Of a DNA stretch of 49,593 nt, positions 33,131-41,111 are shown piece after piece. The stretch lies in assembly GCA_018241325.1 (NCBI GenBank), contig JAFEEB010000044.1, positions 20,626 through 70,218 on the forward strand. Reading direction: 5' to 3'. A program made the translations under genes and the position numbers. This DNA is from Pseudomonadota bacterium (lineage in GTDB: Bacteria > Pseudomonadota > Gammaproteobacteria > Burkholderiales > Burkholderiaceae_C). Each line of letters starts with the position of its first letter. Position 1 is the first letter of the stretch. The notes under the pieces are model-generated. The model saw nothing but the letters and a program-made list of their open reading frames with translations, searched no databases and had not been told where the DNA came from.

Positions 33131-34738
33131 ATGCTTTTCGTGTCCTTGCCGTGCCGGTCGGCGCTCGCGCTGTCTGCTGCGCTGGCGGCGGGCGGCTGCG
33201 CCATCGGAGTCAACACCACGTCCACGCCCGTGCGGCTCGATCCCGCCGCCTTGCCCCGGGTCGGCGAGGTCGATGCGCGCTACCAGTCCTACAACGTCGA
33301 GATGCTCGAAGTCACGGGCGGCAATTTCTGGCGGCCCTATGGCGCGCCCGCCGCCAAGGGCCCGGCAGCGGCCGACGTGCCCGCCGGCATGGCCGCGTCG
33401 CTGTACGCCTACCGCGCGCCGATCGATCTGGCCAACCCGCGCCTGCGCCTGCTGGCCAGCGCGCTGGCGCCGGCCTATGTGCGCGTGAGCGGCACCTGGG
33501 CCAACAACGTCTTTTTTGCCGACACCAACGCCGCGCCGTCCAAGCCGCCGGCGGGCTACGGCGGCGTGCTCACGCGCGCCCAGTGGCGCGGCGTGGTCGA
33601 TTTCTCGCGCGCGGTGGGCGCGCCCATCGTCACCTCCATGCCCACCGGCATCGGCACGCGCGACGCCCAGGGCCGCTGGCTGCCCGATCAGGCGGCGCGC
33701 TGGCTGGCCTTCAACCGCGCCATCGGCGGCGACATCGCGGCCGTCGAATACATGAACGAGCCCACGCTGGCCACCATGGGTGGCGCGCCCAAGGGCTATG
33801 GCGCGGCCGACTTCGAGCGCGACTTCGAGGTGTTCCGCGCCTTCATGGGCGTGCAGCTGCCCGGTGCGAAGATCTTGGGCCCGGGCTCGGTCGGTGAGAG
33901 CACGGGCGACTGGGGCGTGGCGCAAGGCGGCTACAGCGCCGACATGGGCATCCTGCCGGCCGATGCGCTGGCCGCCGGCATGCGCGGTCAGGCCGACGCC
34001 TTTTCCTACCACCACTACGGCGCCGTGTCGCAGCGCTGCGCCGCGCAAGGCCACCAGACCACGGCCGATCGCGCGCTGGGCGAGGACTGGCTGGGCCGCA
34101 CCGACCAGACGCTGGCCTTCTACCGTGCGGTGCGCGAGCGCCGCCTGCCGGGCAAGCCGTTCTGGAACACCGAAACCGGCGAGAGCGCCTGCGGCGGCAA
34201 CCCCTGGGCGGGCGAGTTCATCGACACCTTCCGCTATCTCGACCAGCTCGGCCGCCTGGCGCGGCAGGACGTGAAGGTGGTGCTGCACAACACCCTGGTC
34301 GCCAGCGACTACAGCCTGCTCGATGAAACCGACTTCAGCCCGAAGCCCAGCTACTGGGGCGCGCTGCTGTGGGCGCGGCTGATGGGCCCGCGCGTGCTGG
34401 ACAGCGGCGTGCCCATCGCCGAGGGGCGCCACGTCTATGCGCACTGCCTGAAGGGCACGCCCGGCGGCGTGGCGCTGCTGGCCATCAACAACAGCGCGCA
34501 GGCCGTGGCGCTGCAATGGGCGGGCGCGCCCGACGCGCAGCTGTGGCAGCTGACCGCGCCCACGCTGCGCAGCCGCAGCGTGCTGCTCAACGGCCAGCCG
34601 CTGGCGCTGGGCGCCGACGGACAACTGCCGGCCACGCCCAGCCAGCCGCTGGCGGGCGGCGCCACCACGCTGGCGGCGCACAGCATCTCGTTCGTGGCGT
34701 TGCCGAACGCCGGCAACGCGGCCTGCCGGGTGAGCTGA
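33131..34738 (+). CDS. GH79-family (heparanase-like) glycoside hydrolase, probable lipoprotein
   Basis: 535 aa. Signal region with A-A-G-G-C, lipidation possible at C23. The alpha/beta barrel resembles human heparanase: S-P-A-Y-L-R-like A-P-A-Y-V-R-V-S-G at 113-121, acid/base E210 in Y-M-N-E-P, nucleophile E348 in W-N-T-E-T-G-E-S-A-C-G-G (heparanase G-E-T-S-S-A-Y-G-G), then L-D-Q-L-G-R-L-A-R and P-S-Y-W-G-A-L-L-W-A-R-L-M-G. A C-terminal beta-sandwich (about 430-525) follows. GH79 enzymes release glucuronic acid or cleave heparan sulfate; a bacterial heparanase is known from Burkholderia. The substrate here is unknown. A GGAGC ribosome site precedes the ATG. Confidence 0.82.
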   Translation: MLFVSLPCRSALALSAALAAGGCAIGVNTTSTPVRLDPAALPRVGEVDARYQSYNVEMLEVTGGNFWRPYGAPAAKGPAAADVPAGMAASLYAYRAPIDLANPRLRLLASALAPAYVRVSGTWANNVFFADTNAAPSKPPAGYGGVLTRAQWRGVVDFSRAVGAPIVTSMPTGIGTRDAQGRWLPDQAARWLAFNRAIGGDIAAVEYMNEPTLATMGGAPKGYGAADFERDFEVFRAFMGVQLPGAKILGPGSVGESTGDWGVAQGGYSADMGILPADALAAGMRGQADAFSYHHYGAVSQRCAAQGHQTTADRALGEDWLGRTDQTLAFYRAVRERRLPGKPFWNTETGESACGGNPWAGEFIDTFRYLDQLGRLARQDVKVVLHNTLVASDYSLLDETDFSPKPSYWGALLWARLMGPRVLDSGVPIAEGRHVYAHCLKGTPGGVALLAINNSAQAVALQWAGAPDAQLWQLTAPTLRSRSVLLNGQPLALGADGQLPATPSQPLAGGATTLAAHSISFVALPNAGNAACRVS

Positions 34739-34810
34739 GGGGCTGCGCCGCTCGGGGCGTTTGCAGAACAAATACGCCGTCAGCGCCCATCCATTGGGCG
34801 CGAACGGCTA

Positions 34811-35998
34811 TTATTTGGATAGCATCCGCATCGCATCCTCCAGCCCCTTGAGCGTGAGCGGGAACATGCGGTGGCCCATCAGCTGCTGCACGATGGCGAT
34901 GCTCTGGCGGTACTGCCACACGCCCTGCGGCTCGGGGTTGATCCAGACGAACTTGGGAAAGGCGTGCGTCAGGCGTTGCAGCCATTCGGCGCCGGGCTCC
35001 TCGTTGTTGTACTCGACGCTGCCGCCCGGTTGCAAAATTTCGTAGGGGCTCATGGTGGCGTCGCCCACGAAGATCAGCTTGTAGTCCTTGTTGTACTTGC
35101 GGATGATGTCCCAGGTCGGGAACTTCTCGGCAAAGCGGCGGCGGTTGTTCTTCCACATGAAGTCATACACGCAGTTGTGGAAGTAGTAGAACTCCAGGTG
35201 CTTCATCTCGGCCTTGGTGGCCGAAAACAGCTCTTCCACGCGCTGGATGTGCTCGTCCATGGTGCCGCCCACGTCCATCAGCAGCAGCACCTTCACGTTG
35301 TTGTGGCGCTCGGGCACCAGCTTGATGTCGAGCCAGCCCGCGTTGGCGGCCGTGCTGCGGATGGTGTCGGGCAGGTCCAACTCGAGCTCGTTGCCTTCGC
35401 GCGCGAACTTGCGCAGCCGGCGCAGCGCCACCTTGATGTTGCGCGTGCCCAGCTCCTGGCTGTCGTCGTAGTCGCGGTAGGCGCGCTTTTCCCACACCTT
35501 GACGGCGCTCTTGTTCTTGCCCGCACCGCCGATGCGCACGCCCTGCGGGTTGTAGCCGCCGTGGCCGAAGGGGCTGGTGCCGCCCGTGCCGATCCACTTG
35601 CTGCCGCCCTCGTGGCGCTCTTTTTGCTCCTCCAGGCGCTTCTTGAGCGTCTCCATCAGCTCGTCCCAGCCCATCTTTTCGATCGCGGCTTTCTCCTCGG
35701 GCGTGAGTTCCTTTTCCAGAACTTGGCGCAGCCAGTCGGCGGGGATCTCCTTGCTGAAGTCGGTCAGCATCTCCACGCCCTTGAAGTAGGCGGCGAAGGC
35801 GCGGTCGAACTTGTCGAAGTGCTTCTCGTCCTTGACCAGCGCGGTGCGCGCCAGGTAATAGAAGTCGTCGATCGAGCAGGCGTCGGGCTGCCTGGGGCCG
35901 ACCACGTTGGCTTGCAGGGCTTCGAGCAGGGTCAGAAATTCCTTGACCGAAACCGGCAGCTTGGCGGCGCGCAGGGTGTAGAAAAAGTCGATCAGCAT
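34811..35998 (-). CDS. VWA domain-containing CoxE-like protein
   Basis: 395 aa. N-terminus L-I-D-F-F-Y-T-L-R-A-A-K-L-P-V-S-V-K-E-F as in CoxE-like partners of MoxR ATPases, a helical region rich in charged residues (about 110-160), then a von Willebrand A domain with metal site D-V-G-G-T-M-D. This has Gly-Gly-Thr where a classic MIDAS has Ser-x-Ser. Such proteins act with MoxR AAA ATPases in metal insertion or complex maturation. The moxR gene is 1.5 kb upstream on the same strand rather than adjacent. ATG 35998 lies four bases after the toxin gene stop. Confidence 0.87.
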   Translation of the reverse strand: MLIDFFYTLRAAKLPVSVKEFLTLLEALQANVVGPRQPDACSIDDFYYLARTALVKDEKHFDKFDRAFAAYFKGVEMLTDFSKEIPADWLRQVLEKELTPEEKAAIEKMGWDELMETLKKRLEEQKERHEGGSKWIGTGGTSPFGHGGYNPQGVRIGGAGKNKSAVKVWEKRAYRDYDDSQELGTRNIKVALRRLRKFAREGNELELDLPDTIRSTAANAGWLDIKLVPERHNNVKVLLLMDVGGTMDEHIQRVEELFSATKAEMKHLEFYYFHNCVYDFMWKNNRRRFAEKFPTWDIIRKYNKDYKLIFVGDATMSPYEILQPGGSVEYNNEEPGAEWLQRLTHAFPKFVWINPEPQGVWQYRQSIAIVQQLMGHRMFPLTLKGLEDAMRMLSK

Positions 35999-36002
35999 GG
36001 TG

Positions 36003-36296
36003 TCAGGCTCCGGGCCAGCGGGTGGGCGACTGGCGAAAGTGCAGGCAGGCGTGCACGCGCACGCCGTCTGCAACGATGTCGAAGTGCAGCGCGTAGGGGA
36101 AGCGGCGCAGCTTGATCCAACGGAAGACGCCGCGTGTCACCGGGTAGCGATCGGCGCTGTGCGCCAGTTGGTCGCGGGCGGTGGCAATCGCTCGCAAAAA
36201 TTCGGCACCCAGCCCGGTGCGCTGCGCCTCATACCAAGCAAAAGCAACCGCGATATCACCTTGTGCTGCCGGCTTGAATTCGACCGAGCGCGTCAC
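36003..36296 (-). CDS. RelE/ParE-family toxin
   Basis: 97 aa, ParE-like: V-E-F-K-P-A-A-Q-G-D-I, F-A-W-Y-E-A-Q-R-T-G-L-G-A-E-F, R-Y-P-V-T-R-G-V-F-R-W and R-R-F-P-Y-A-L-H-F. The start is GTG at 36296, overlapping the antitoxin stop by four bases (GTGA). A longer upstream frame is only an antisense extension over the antitoxin. ParE toxins act on gyrase and RelE on ribosome-bound mRNA; which applies cannot be told here. Confidence 0.88.
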   Translation of the reverse strand: MTRSVEFKPAAQGDIAVAFAWYEAQRTGLGAEFLRAIATARDQLAHSADRYPVTRGVFRWIKLRRFPYALHFDIVADGVRVHACLHFRQSPTRWPGA

Positions 36297-36508
36297 AACC
36301 GAACGCCGAGCTTCTCGGCGATCTGCTCCAGGCTTTTGCCATGGCCTGGATGCGCGTCGGCCCACGCGGCGCGGCGGCACACTTCTTCGTATACCTCGTC
36401 GGAGATCGGCGGCAACGAATCTTCCGCAATGCTGTCCCACAGGTCTTCGACCAGTTGCAGGCGTTCATGCACGCCGAGGGCGGTCAAGTCTTTGAGGATG
36501 GCGTTCAT
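36293..36508 (-). CDS. Addiction-module antitoxin (TIGR02574-like)
   Basis: 71 aa. H-E-R-L-Q-L-V-E-D-L-W-D-S-I near residues 14-27 is the hallmark of this antitoxin family, followed by P-I-S-D-E-V-Y-E-E-V and a final helix. Paired with the downstream ParE/RelE toxin by a four-base overlap. Only 23 bases separate it from the GNAT gene, with no palindrome, so it may depend on the upstream transcript. Confidence 0.85.
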   Translation of the reverse strand: MNAILKDLTALGVHERLQLVEDLWDSIAEDSLPPISDEVYEEVCRRAAWADAHPGHGKSLEQIAEKLGVRL

Positions 36509-36531
36509 GCGGCACTCCTGGGCAAGGGCGA

Positions 36532-37131
36532 TCAGGCCCCATTGTGGCGCGCCAGCAGGTACAGCAGCTGCGCCCGCGCCTCGGGCCACTCGGCCGCGAT
36601 CATGCTGTAGATCACCGTGTCGCGCACGGTGCCGTCGCGGCGCAGTTGGTGGTGGCGGATCACGCCGTCTTTTTTGGCGCCCAAGCGCTCGATGGCGCGC
36701 TGGCTGGCAAAGTTGTAGTTGTCGGTGCGCCAGCCCACCACGGCACAGCCCAGGGTGTCGAAGGCGTGGCCCATCATCAGCAGCTTGCACGTGGTGTTGA
36801 CATGGCTGCGCTGCACGCTTTGCGCATACCACGTGTAGCCGATCTCCACGCGCTGCACGGCGGGCAGGATGTCGTGATAGCTGGTGGAGCCCAGCACGCG
36901 CTCGCCGGCCTCGTCGATGACGGCAAAGGCGAAGCGGTTGCCTTGCTCGCGCATCTGCAGGGCGGTCTCGATATAGGCGCGCGTCTGCTCGGGCTCGGGC
37001 ACGCCGGTCACGCGAATGCGCCAGAGCTGGCCGTCGGCGGCGGCGGCGCGCAGGCCGGCTTCGTGTGCCAGCGCCAGCGGCTCCAGGCGGATGCCGCGAT
37101 CGCGGAGGGTGACGGGTTGGACGAAGCTCAT
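36532..37131 (-). CDS. GNAT-family N-acetyltransferase (RimJ/RimL type)
   Basis: 199 aa. GNAT fold with R-D-R-G-I-R-L-E-P-L at the start, V-L-G-S-T-S-Y-H-D-I, I-G-Y-T-W-Y-A-Q-S-V-Q-R-S-H-V-N-T (acetyl-CoA loop region), and the C-terminal G-W-R-T-D-N-Y-N-F-A-S-Q-R-A-I-E-R-L-G-A motif typical of the RimJ/RimL subgroup. The acceptor is unknown. ATG 37131; the next gene upstream ends 29 bases away. Confidence 0.88.
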   Translation of the reverse strand: MSFVQPVTLRDRGIRLEPLALAHEAGLRAAAADGQLWRIRVTGVPEPEQTRAYIETALQMREQGNRFAFAVIDEAGERVLGSTSYHDILPAVQRVEIGYTWYAQSVQRSHVNTTCKLLMMGHAFDTLGCAVVGWRTDNYNFASQRAIERLGAKKDGVIRHHQLRRDGTVRDTVIYSMIAAEWPEARAQLLYLLARHNGA

Positions 37132-37160
37132 TGGACGGCTCCTTGCTTGCGTGGCTTGTT

Positions 37161-37373
37161 TCAACCGGGGCCGCGCGCCTGGCGCCAGCGGCGCGCGGCA
37201 CCCAGGCCGATGCCGCCACACAGGCCGATGGCCGCGATGGCCAGCACGCTGGCGTTGCTGTGCAGGTCACGCAGCACGTCGATGCCGGCCATGCGCGCCA
37301 GCCAGTAGCCCGCCAGCGCGCCGCCGACAAAGCCGACGGCGTCGGTCAGTGCCTTGGTCAGCAGAGGGGGCAT
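37161..37373 (-). CDS. Small hypothetical membrane protein
   Basis: 70 aa with two predicted membrane stretches (about residues 10-25, V-G-F-V-G-G-A-L-A-G-Y-W-L-A, and 36-55, A-S-V-L-A-I-A-A-I-G-L-C-G-G) and a basic C-terminus. Family not recognised. The ATG at 37373 is chosen because upstream of it lies the structured repeat. It sits between moxR and the GNAT gene on the same strand. Confidence 0.6.
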   Translation of the reverse strand: MPPLLTKALTDAVGFVGGALAGYWLARMAGIDVLRDLHSNASVLAIAAIGLCGGIGLGAARRWRQARGPG

Positions 37374-37420
37374 GGGTCTTCCAAGTTCAATCACGTGGCC
37401 TGCGGATCGGTGGCCTCGAC

Positions 37421-37551
37421 ATCCCAAGGGCCAAAAGGCCGCGGAGCAGGCCATGCCAAGGCACCCTTGGTCGGGGTTTCCCCGATCAATGGGTGCGCCA
37501 CCTCGCAGGGGGGAGGCGCAACATCGCGCAGCGAGTGGAGCCTGGGGGTGG
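37421..37551 (-). repeat. Stop-codon-linked structured repeat, copy 1 (downstream of moxR)
   Basis: Begins next to the moxR stop (TGA at 37554-37552) and runs downstream in moxR sense. It shares CTCC(A)CTCGCTGCGCGATGTT and CCTGCTCCGCGG blocks with copies 2 and 3. A 36-nt hairpin at 37461-37496 has outer arms GCACCC/GGGTGC, inner arm TTGATCGGGG facing CCCCGACCAA, loop AAA, a bulged A and one A-C mismatch. Confidence 0.8.
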
Positions 37552-38394
37552 TCATCTGTTGCGCTGGTTCATGAAAACCAGCTTCTCGAACAGGCTCGTG
37601 TCCTGCTCGTTCTTCAAGAGCGCGCCCACCAGTGGCGGCACGGACACCTTGTCGTCCTTGCTGTGCAGCGCCTCGGCCGGGATGTCCTCGGCCACCAGCA
37701 GCTTCAGCCAGTCCAGCAGCTCGCTGGTGGATGGCTTTTTCTTCAGGCCGGGCAGGCCGCGCACGTCGAAGAACACCTTCATGGCGGCGCTGAGCAAGTC
37801 TTTTTTCAGATCCGGGAAGTGGACATGGACGATCTGCTTCATCGTCTCCGGCTCGGGGAACTTGATGTAGTGAAAAAAGCAGCGGCGCAAAAAGGCATCG
37901 GGCAGCTCTTTTTCGTTGTTGGAGGTGATGAAGACCACGGGGCGGTGCCGCGCCTTGATGGTCTCGCGCGTCTCGTAGCAGTGGAACTCCATGCGGTCGA
38001 GCTCGCGCAGCAGGTCGTTGGGAAACTCGATGTCGGCCTTGTCGATTTCGTCGATCAGCAAGGCCACCGGCTCGTCGGCGGTGAAGGCCTGCCACAGCAC
38101 GCCCTTGACGATGTAGTTGTGGATGTCCTTGACGCGGTCGTCGCCCAGCTGGCTGTCGCGCAGGCGGCTGACGGCGTCGTATTCGTACAGGCCCTGCTGC
38201 GCCTTGGTGGTGCTCTTGATGTGCCATTGCAGCAGCGGCAGCTTGAGCGCGCCGGCCACTTCCTCGGCCAGCATGGTCTTGCCGGTGCCCGGCTCGCCCT
38301 TGACCAGCAGCGGGCGCTTGAGCGTGATGGATGCATTGACGGCCAGCATCAGGTCTTGCGTGGCGACGTAGGAATCGGTGCCTTGGAATTTCAT
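37552..38394 (-). CDS. MoxR-family AAA ATPase
   Basis: 280 aa. Walker A G-E-P-G-T-G-K-T near residue 40, Walker B A-L-L-I-D-E-I-D-K, sensor V-F-I-T-S-N-N-E-K-E-L, arginine-finger region L-R-R-C-F-F-H-Y-I. MoxR ATPases act as chaperones with VWA proteins, here presumably the CoxE-like gene at 34811-35998. ATG 38394 is chosen over one five codons earlier because M-K-F-Q-G-T matches the family start. Its stop is followed directly by repeat copy 1. Confidence 0.92.
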   Translation of the reverse strand: MKFQGTDSYVATQDLMLAVNASITLKRPLLVKGEPGTGKTMLAEEVAGALKLPLLQWHIKSTTKAQQGLYEYDAVSRLRDSQLGDDRVKDIHNYIVKGVLWQAFTADEPVALLIDEIDKADIEFPNDLLRELDRMEFHCYETRETIKARHRPVVFITSNNEKELPDAFLRRCFFHYIKFPEPETMKQIVHVHFPDLKKDLLSAAMKVFFDVRGLPGLKKKPSTSELLDWLKLLVAEDIPAEALHSKDDKVSVPPLVGALLKNEQDTSLFEKLVFMNQRNR

Positions 38395-38440
38395 GTCGGG
38401 TGGGGCCAATGAACCAGGGATGGACTAGGGAAAATGAGGC

Positions 38441-38469
38441 TTCGGGACGCTGCGGCGCTTGATTACAAT
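38441..38469 (+). promoter_or_regulatory. Candidate promoter for the cytochrome c4 gene
   Basis: TTCGGG (38441-38446) and TACAAT (38464-38469), spacer 17, 44 bases ahead of the ATG at 38514. The -10 is good; the -35 matches only partly. Confidence 0.4.
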
Positions 38470-38513
38470 CGGCTGCTGATCTGAATCAAACAACCTTGGA
38501 TTGTGCGCGCAAA

Positions 38514-39179
38514 ATGAAACTGATCCTGTCTCCGATGTTCGTTGCACTCAGCCTCGCCGCCGGCCTGGCCACGTCTGCCCAGGCCCAGGTCAAGGGCAAC
38601 ATCGAGGCGGGTGAAGGCAAGGTGGCCATGTGCATCGGCTGCCACGGCATCATGGACTACAAGACCAACTTCCCCGAGGTCTACCACGTCCCCAAGATCG
38701 CCGGCCAGAACGCCAAGTACATCGAGACGGTGCTGGGCGAATACAAAAAGGGCACGCGCAAGCACCCCAGCATGCGCGGCATCGCCGGCTCGCTGACCGA
38801 GCAGGACATCGCCGACGTGGCCGCCTACTACACCGCCCTGGGCGAGATCAAGGGCGCGCCCGAGCTGCCGGCCCCGCGCGCGGCCAGCGCCGACGTGACG
38901 GCGCTGCTGCAAAAGGGCGCCTGCGTGTCCTGCCACGGCGACAACTTCAGCAAGCCGATCGACCCGAGCTACCCCAAGATCGCCGGCCAGTATCCCGACT
39001 ACCTGTTTGCCGCACTCAAGGCCTACAAGGACGACACGCACGCCACCTGGGGCCGCGGCAACCCGGTCATGGCCGGCATGGCCAAGCAGTTCTCCAACGC
39101 CGAGCTCAAGGCCATCGCCTACTACATCGGCTCGCTGCCCGGCGAGGTGCGCACGGTGCCGCAGGGGCGCTTTCGCTGA
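38514..39179 (+). CDS. Dihaem cytochrome c4 family protein
   Basis: 221 aa. Signal peptide residues 1-24 (S-A-Q-A cleavage), so periplasmic. Two haem c sites, C40-x-x-C43-H44 and C137-x-x-C140-H141, in two similar halves with K-I-A-G-Q repeated after each haem and Met ligands likely in S-M-R-G-I and V-M-A-G-M. Cytochromes c4 pass electrons to terminal oxidases. ATG 38514; an in-frame ATG 18 bases upstream lacks a better ribosome site. It is followed by a strong terminator. Confidence 0.93.
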   Translation: MKLILSPMFVALSLAAGLATSAQAQVKGNIEAGEGKVAMCIGCHGIMDYKTNFPEVYHVPKIAGQNAKYIETVLGEYKKGTRKHPSMRGIAGSLTEQDIADVAAYYTALGEIKGAPELPAPRAASADVTALLQKGACVSCHGDNFSKPIDPSYPKIAGQYPDYLFAALKAYKDDTHATWGRGNPVMAGMAKQFSNAELKAIAYYIGSLPGEVRTVPQGRFR

Positions 39180-39199
39180 GGGGCCCAGTCCCCGGCTTC

Positions 39200-39229
39200 A
39201 AAAAAGCCCGCCGCCGGCGGGTTTTTTTT
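39200..39229. terminator. Bidirectional rho-independent terminator
   Basis: Stem CCCGCC (39207-39212) / GGCGGG (39216-39221) with three-base loop GCC, flanked by A6 on the left and T8 on the right. It lies between the convergent cytochrome c4 and DUF1841 genes, so it can stop both. Confidence 0.92.
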
Positions 39230-39269
39230 GTGGGCAAATGCGGCGTAGGCGCTTGATATAAAGGCGCGG

Positions 39270-39285
39270 GCAGCTATCAAAATGA
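39270..39285 (+). repeat. AGCTAT-family short repeat
   Basis: GCAGCTATCAAAATGA just past the end of the DUF1841 gene; matches 20703-20720 almost base for base. Confidence 0.4.
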
Positions 39286-39295
39286 GAGTAACCAG

Positions 39296-39730
39296 TCAAT
39301 CCCGGGTGGCCCGCCGGCGCACGCAGTCCAGGTAGGCCGCGCCGTCGGGCTGGCTCTGCCTGGCCTGCGCATCGGCCAGCATCTGGCCCAGGCACTGCAT
39401 CACCTCGTGGTGCGCGGCGTGCAGATCGCCCCGGCGCGCGGCCAGCAGCTCCACCGCCTGGCGAATGCCGGCGGGCTGGTCGATGCTGCACTGCTCGCTG
39501 ATCGACAGGTGCATGGACAGGTGCAAAAACGGGTTGCCGCCCACCGCGCCCTCGCCGTACTGGCGCGCCACCGCCGCGTCCGCGTCGGCCAGCTCGGCAT
39601 GCCACTCGGGGTGCTCGGCCACCCAGCCGGCGGCCAGTTGCTCGATGGCCTGCATGGGCTGCTCGGCCTGCGACTTGGCCCAGGCCTCGCAAAAAAACCG
39701 GCGCACTTGTTCTTGGGTGGGGGTGAACAT
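39296..39730 (-). CDS. DUF1841 family protein
   Basis: 144 aa, soluble, no signal. Family blocks: Q-V-R-R-F-F-C-E-A-W near the start, then G-G-N-P-F-L-H-L-S-M-H-L-S-I-S-E-Q and H-E-V-M-Q-C-L-G later. Found mainly in Beta- and Gammaproteobacteria; function unknown. It is divergent from the thiolase gene with a 103-base gap. Confidence 0.88.
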   Translation of the reverse strand: MFTPTQEQVRRFFCEAWAKSQAEQPMQAIEQLAAGWVAEHPEWHAELADADAAVARQYGEGAVGGNPFLHLSMHLSISEQCSIDQPAGIRQAVELLAARRGDLHAAHHEVMQCLGQMLADAQARQSQPDGAAYLDCVRRRATRD

Positions 39731-39833
39731 GATGCGAGGAGGGTAGCACGCAGGGCTGCCGGCGGCGGCGCAGCGTTCGATCGCATAACATCATGGCCGC
39801 TGACGCCAGAACCCCTTGATTCGGAGACTTTTC

Positions 39834-41036
<1,203 letters not shown>

Positions 41037-41111
41037 CGGATCGTGGCAGGGCGCTATTTTATTGATAGTGCTCTGCGCTGACTGCGCGCGGGCTGCGGCC
41101 GGATTCGATGA

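Noticed and set aside
30592-33897. A 1101-codon plus-strand frame over tamA and the start of the GH79 gene.
   Set aside because: Antisense to tamA and out of frame with the GH79 gene; composition typical of a shadow frame.
36293-37330. Long minus-strand frame reading through the GNAT gene into the antitoxin.
   Set aside because: Only its last 71 codons match a protein family; the rest is the GNAT gene in the wrong frame. The antitoxin starts at 36508.
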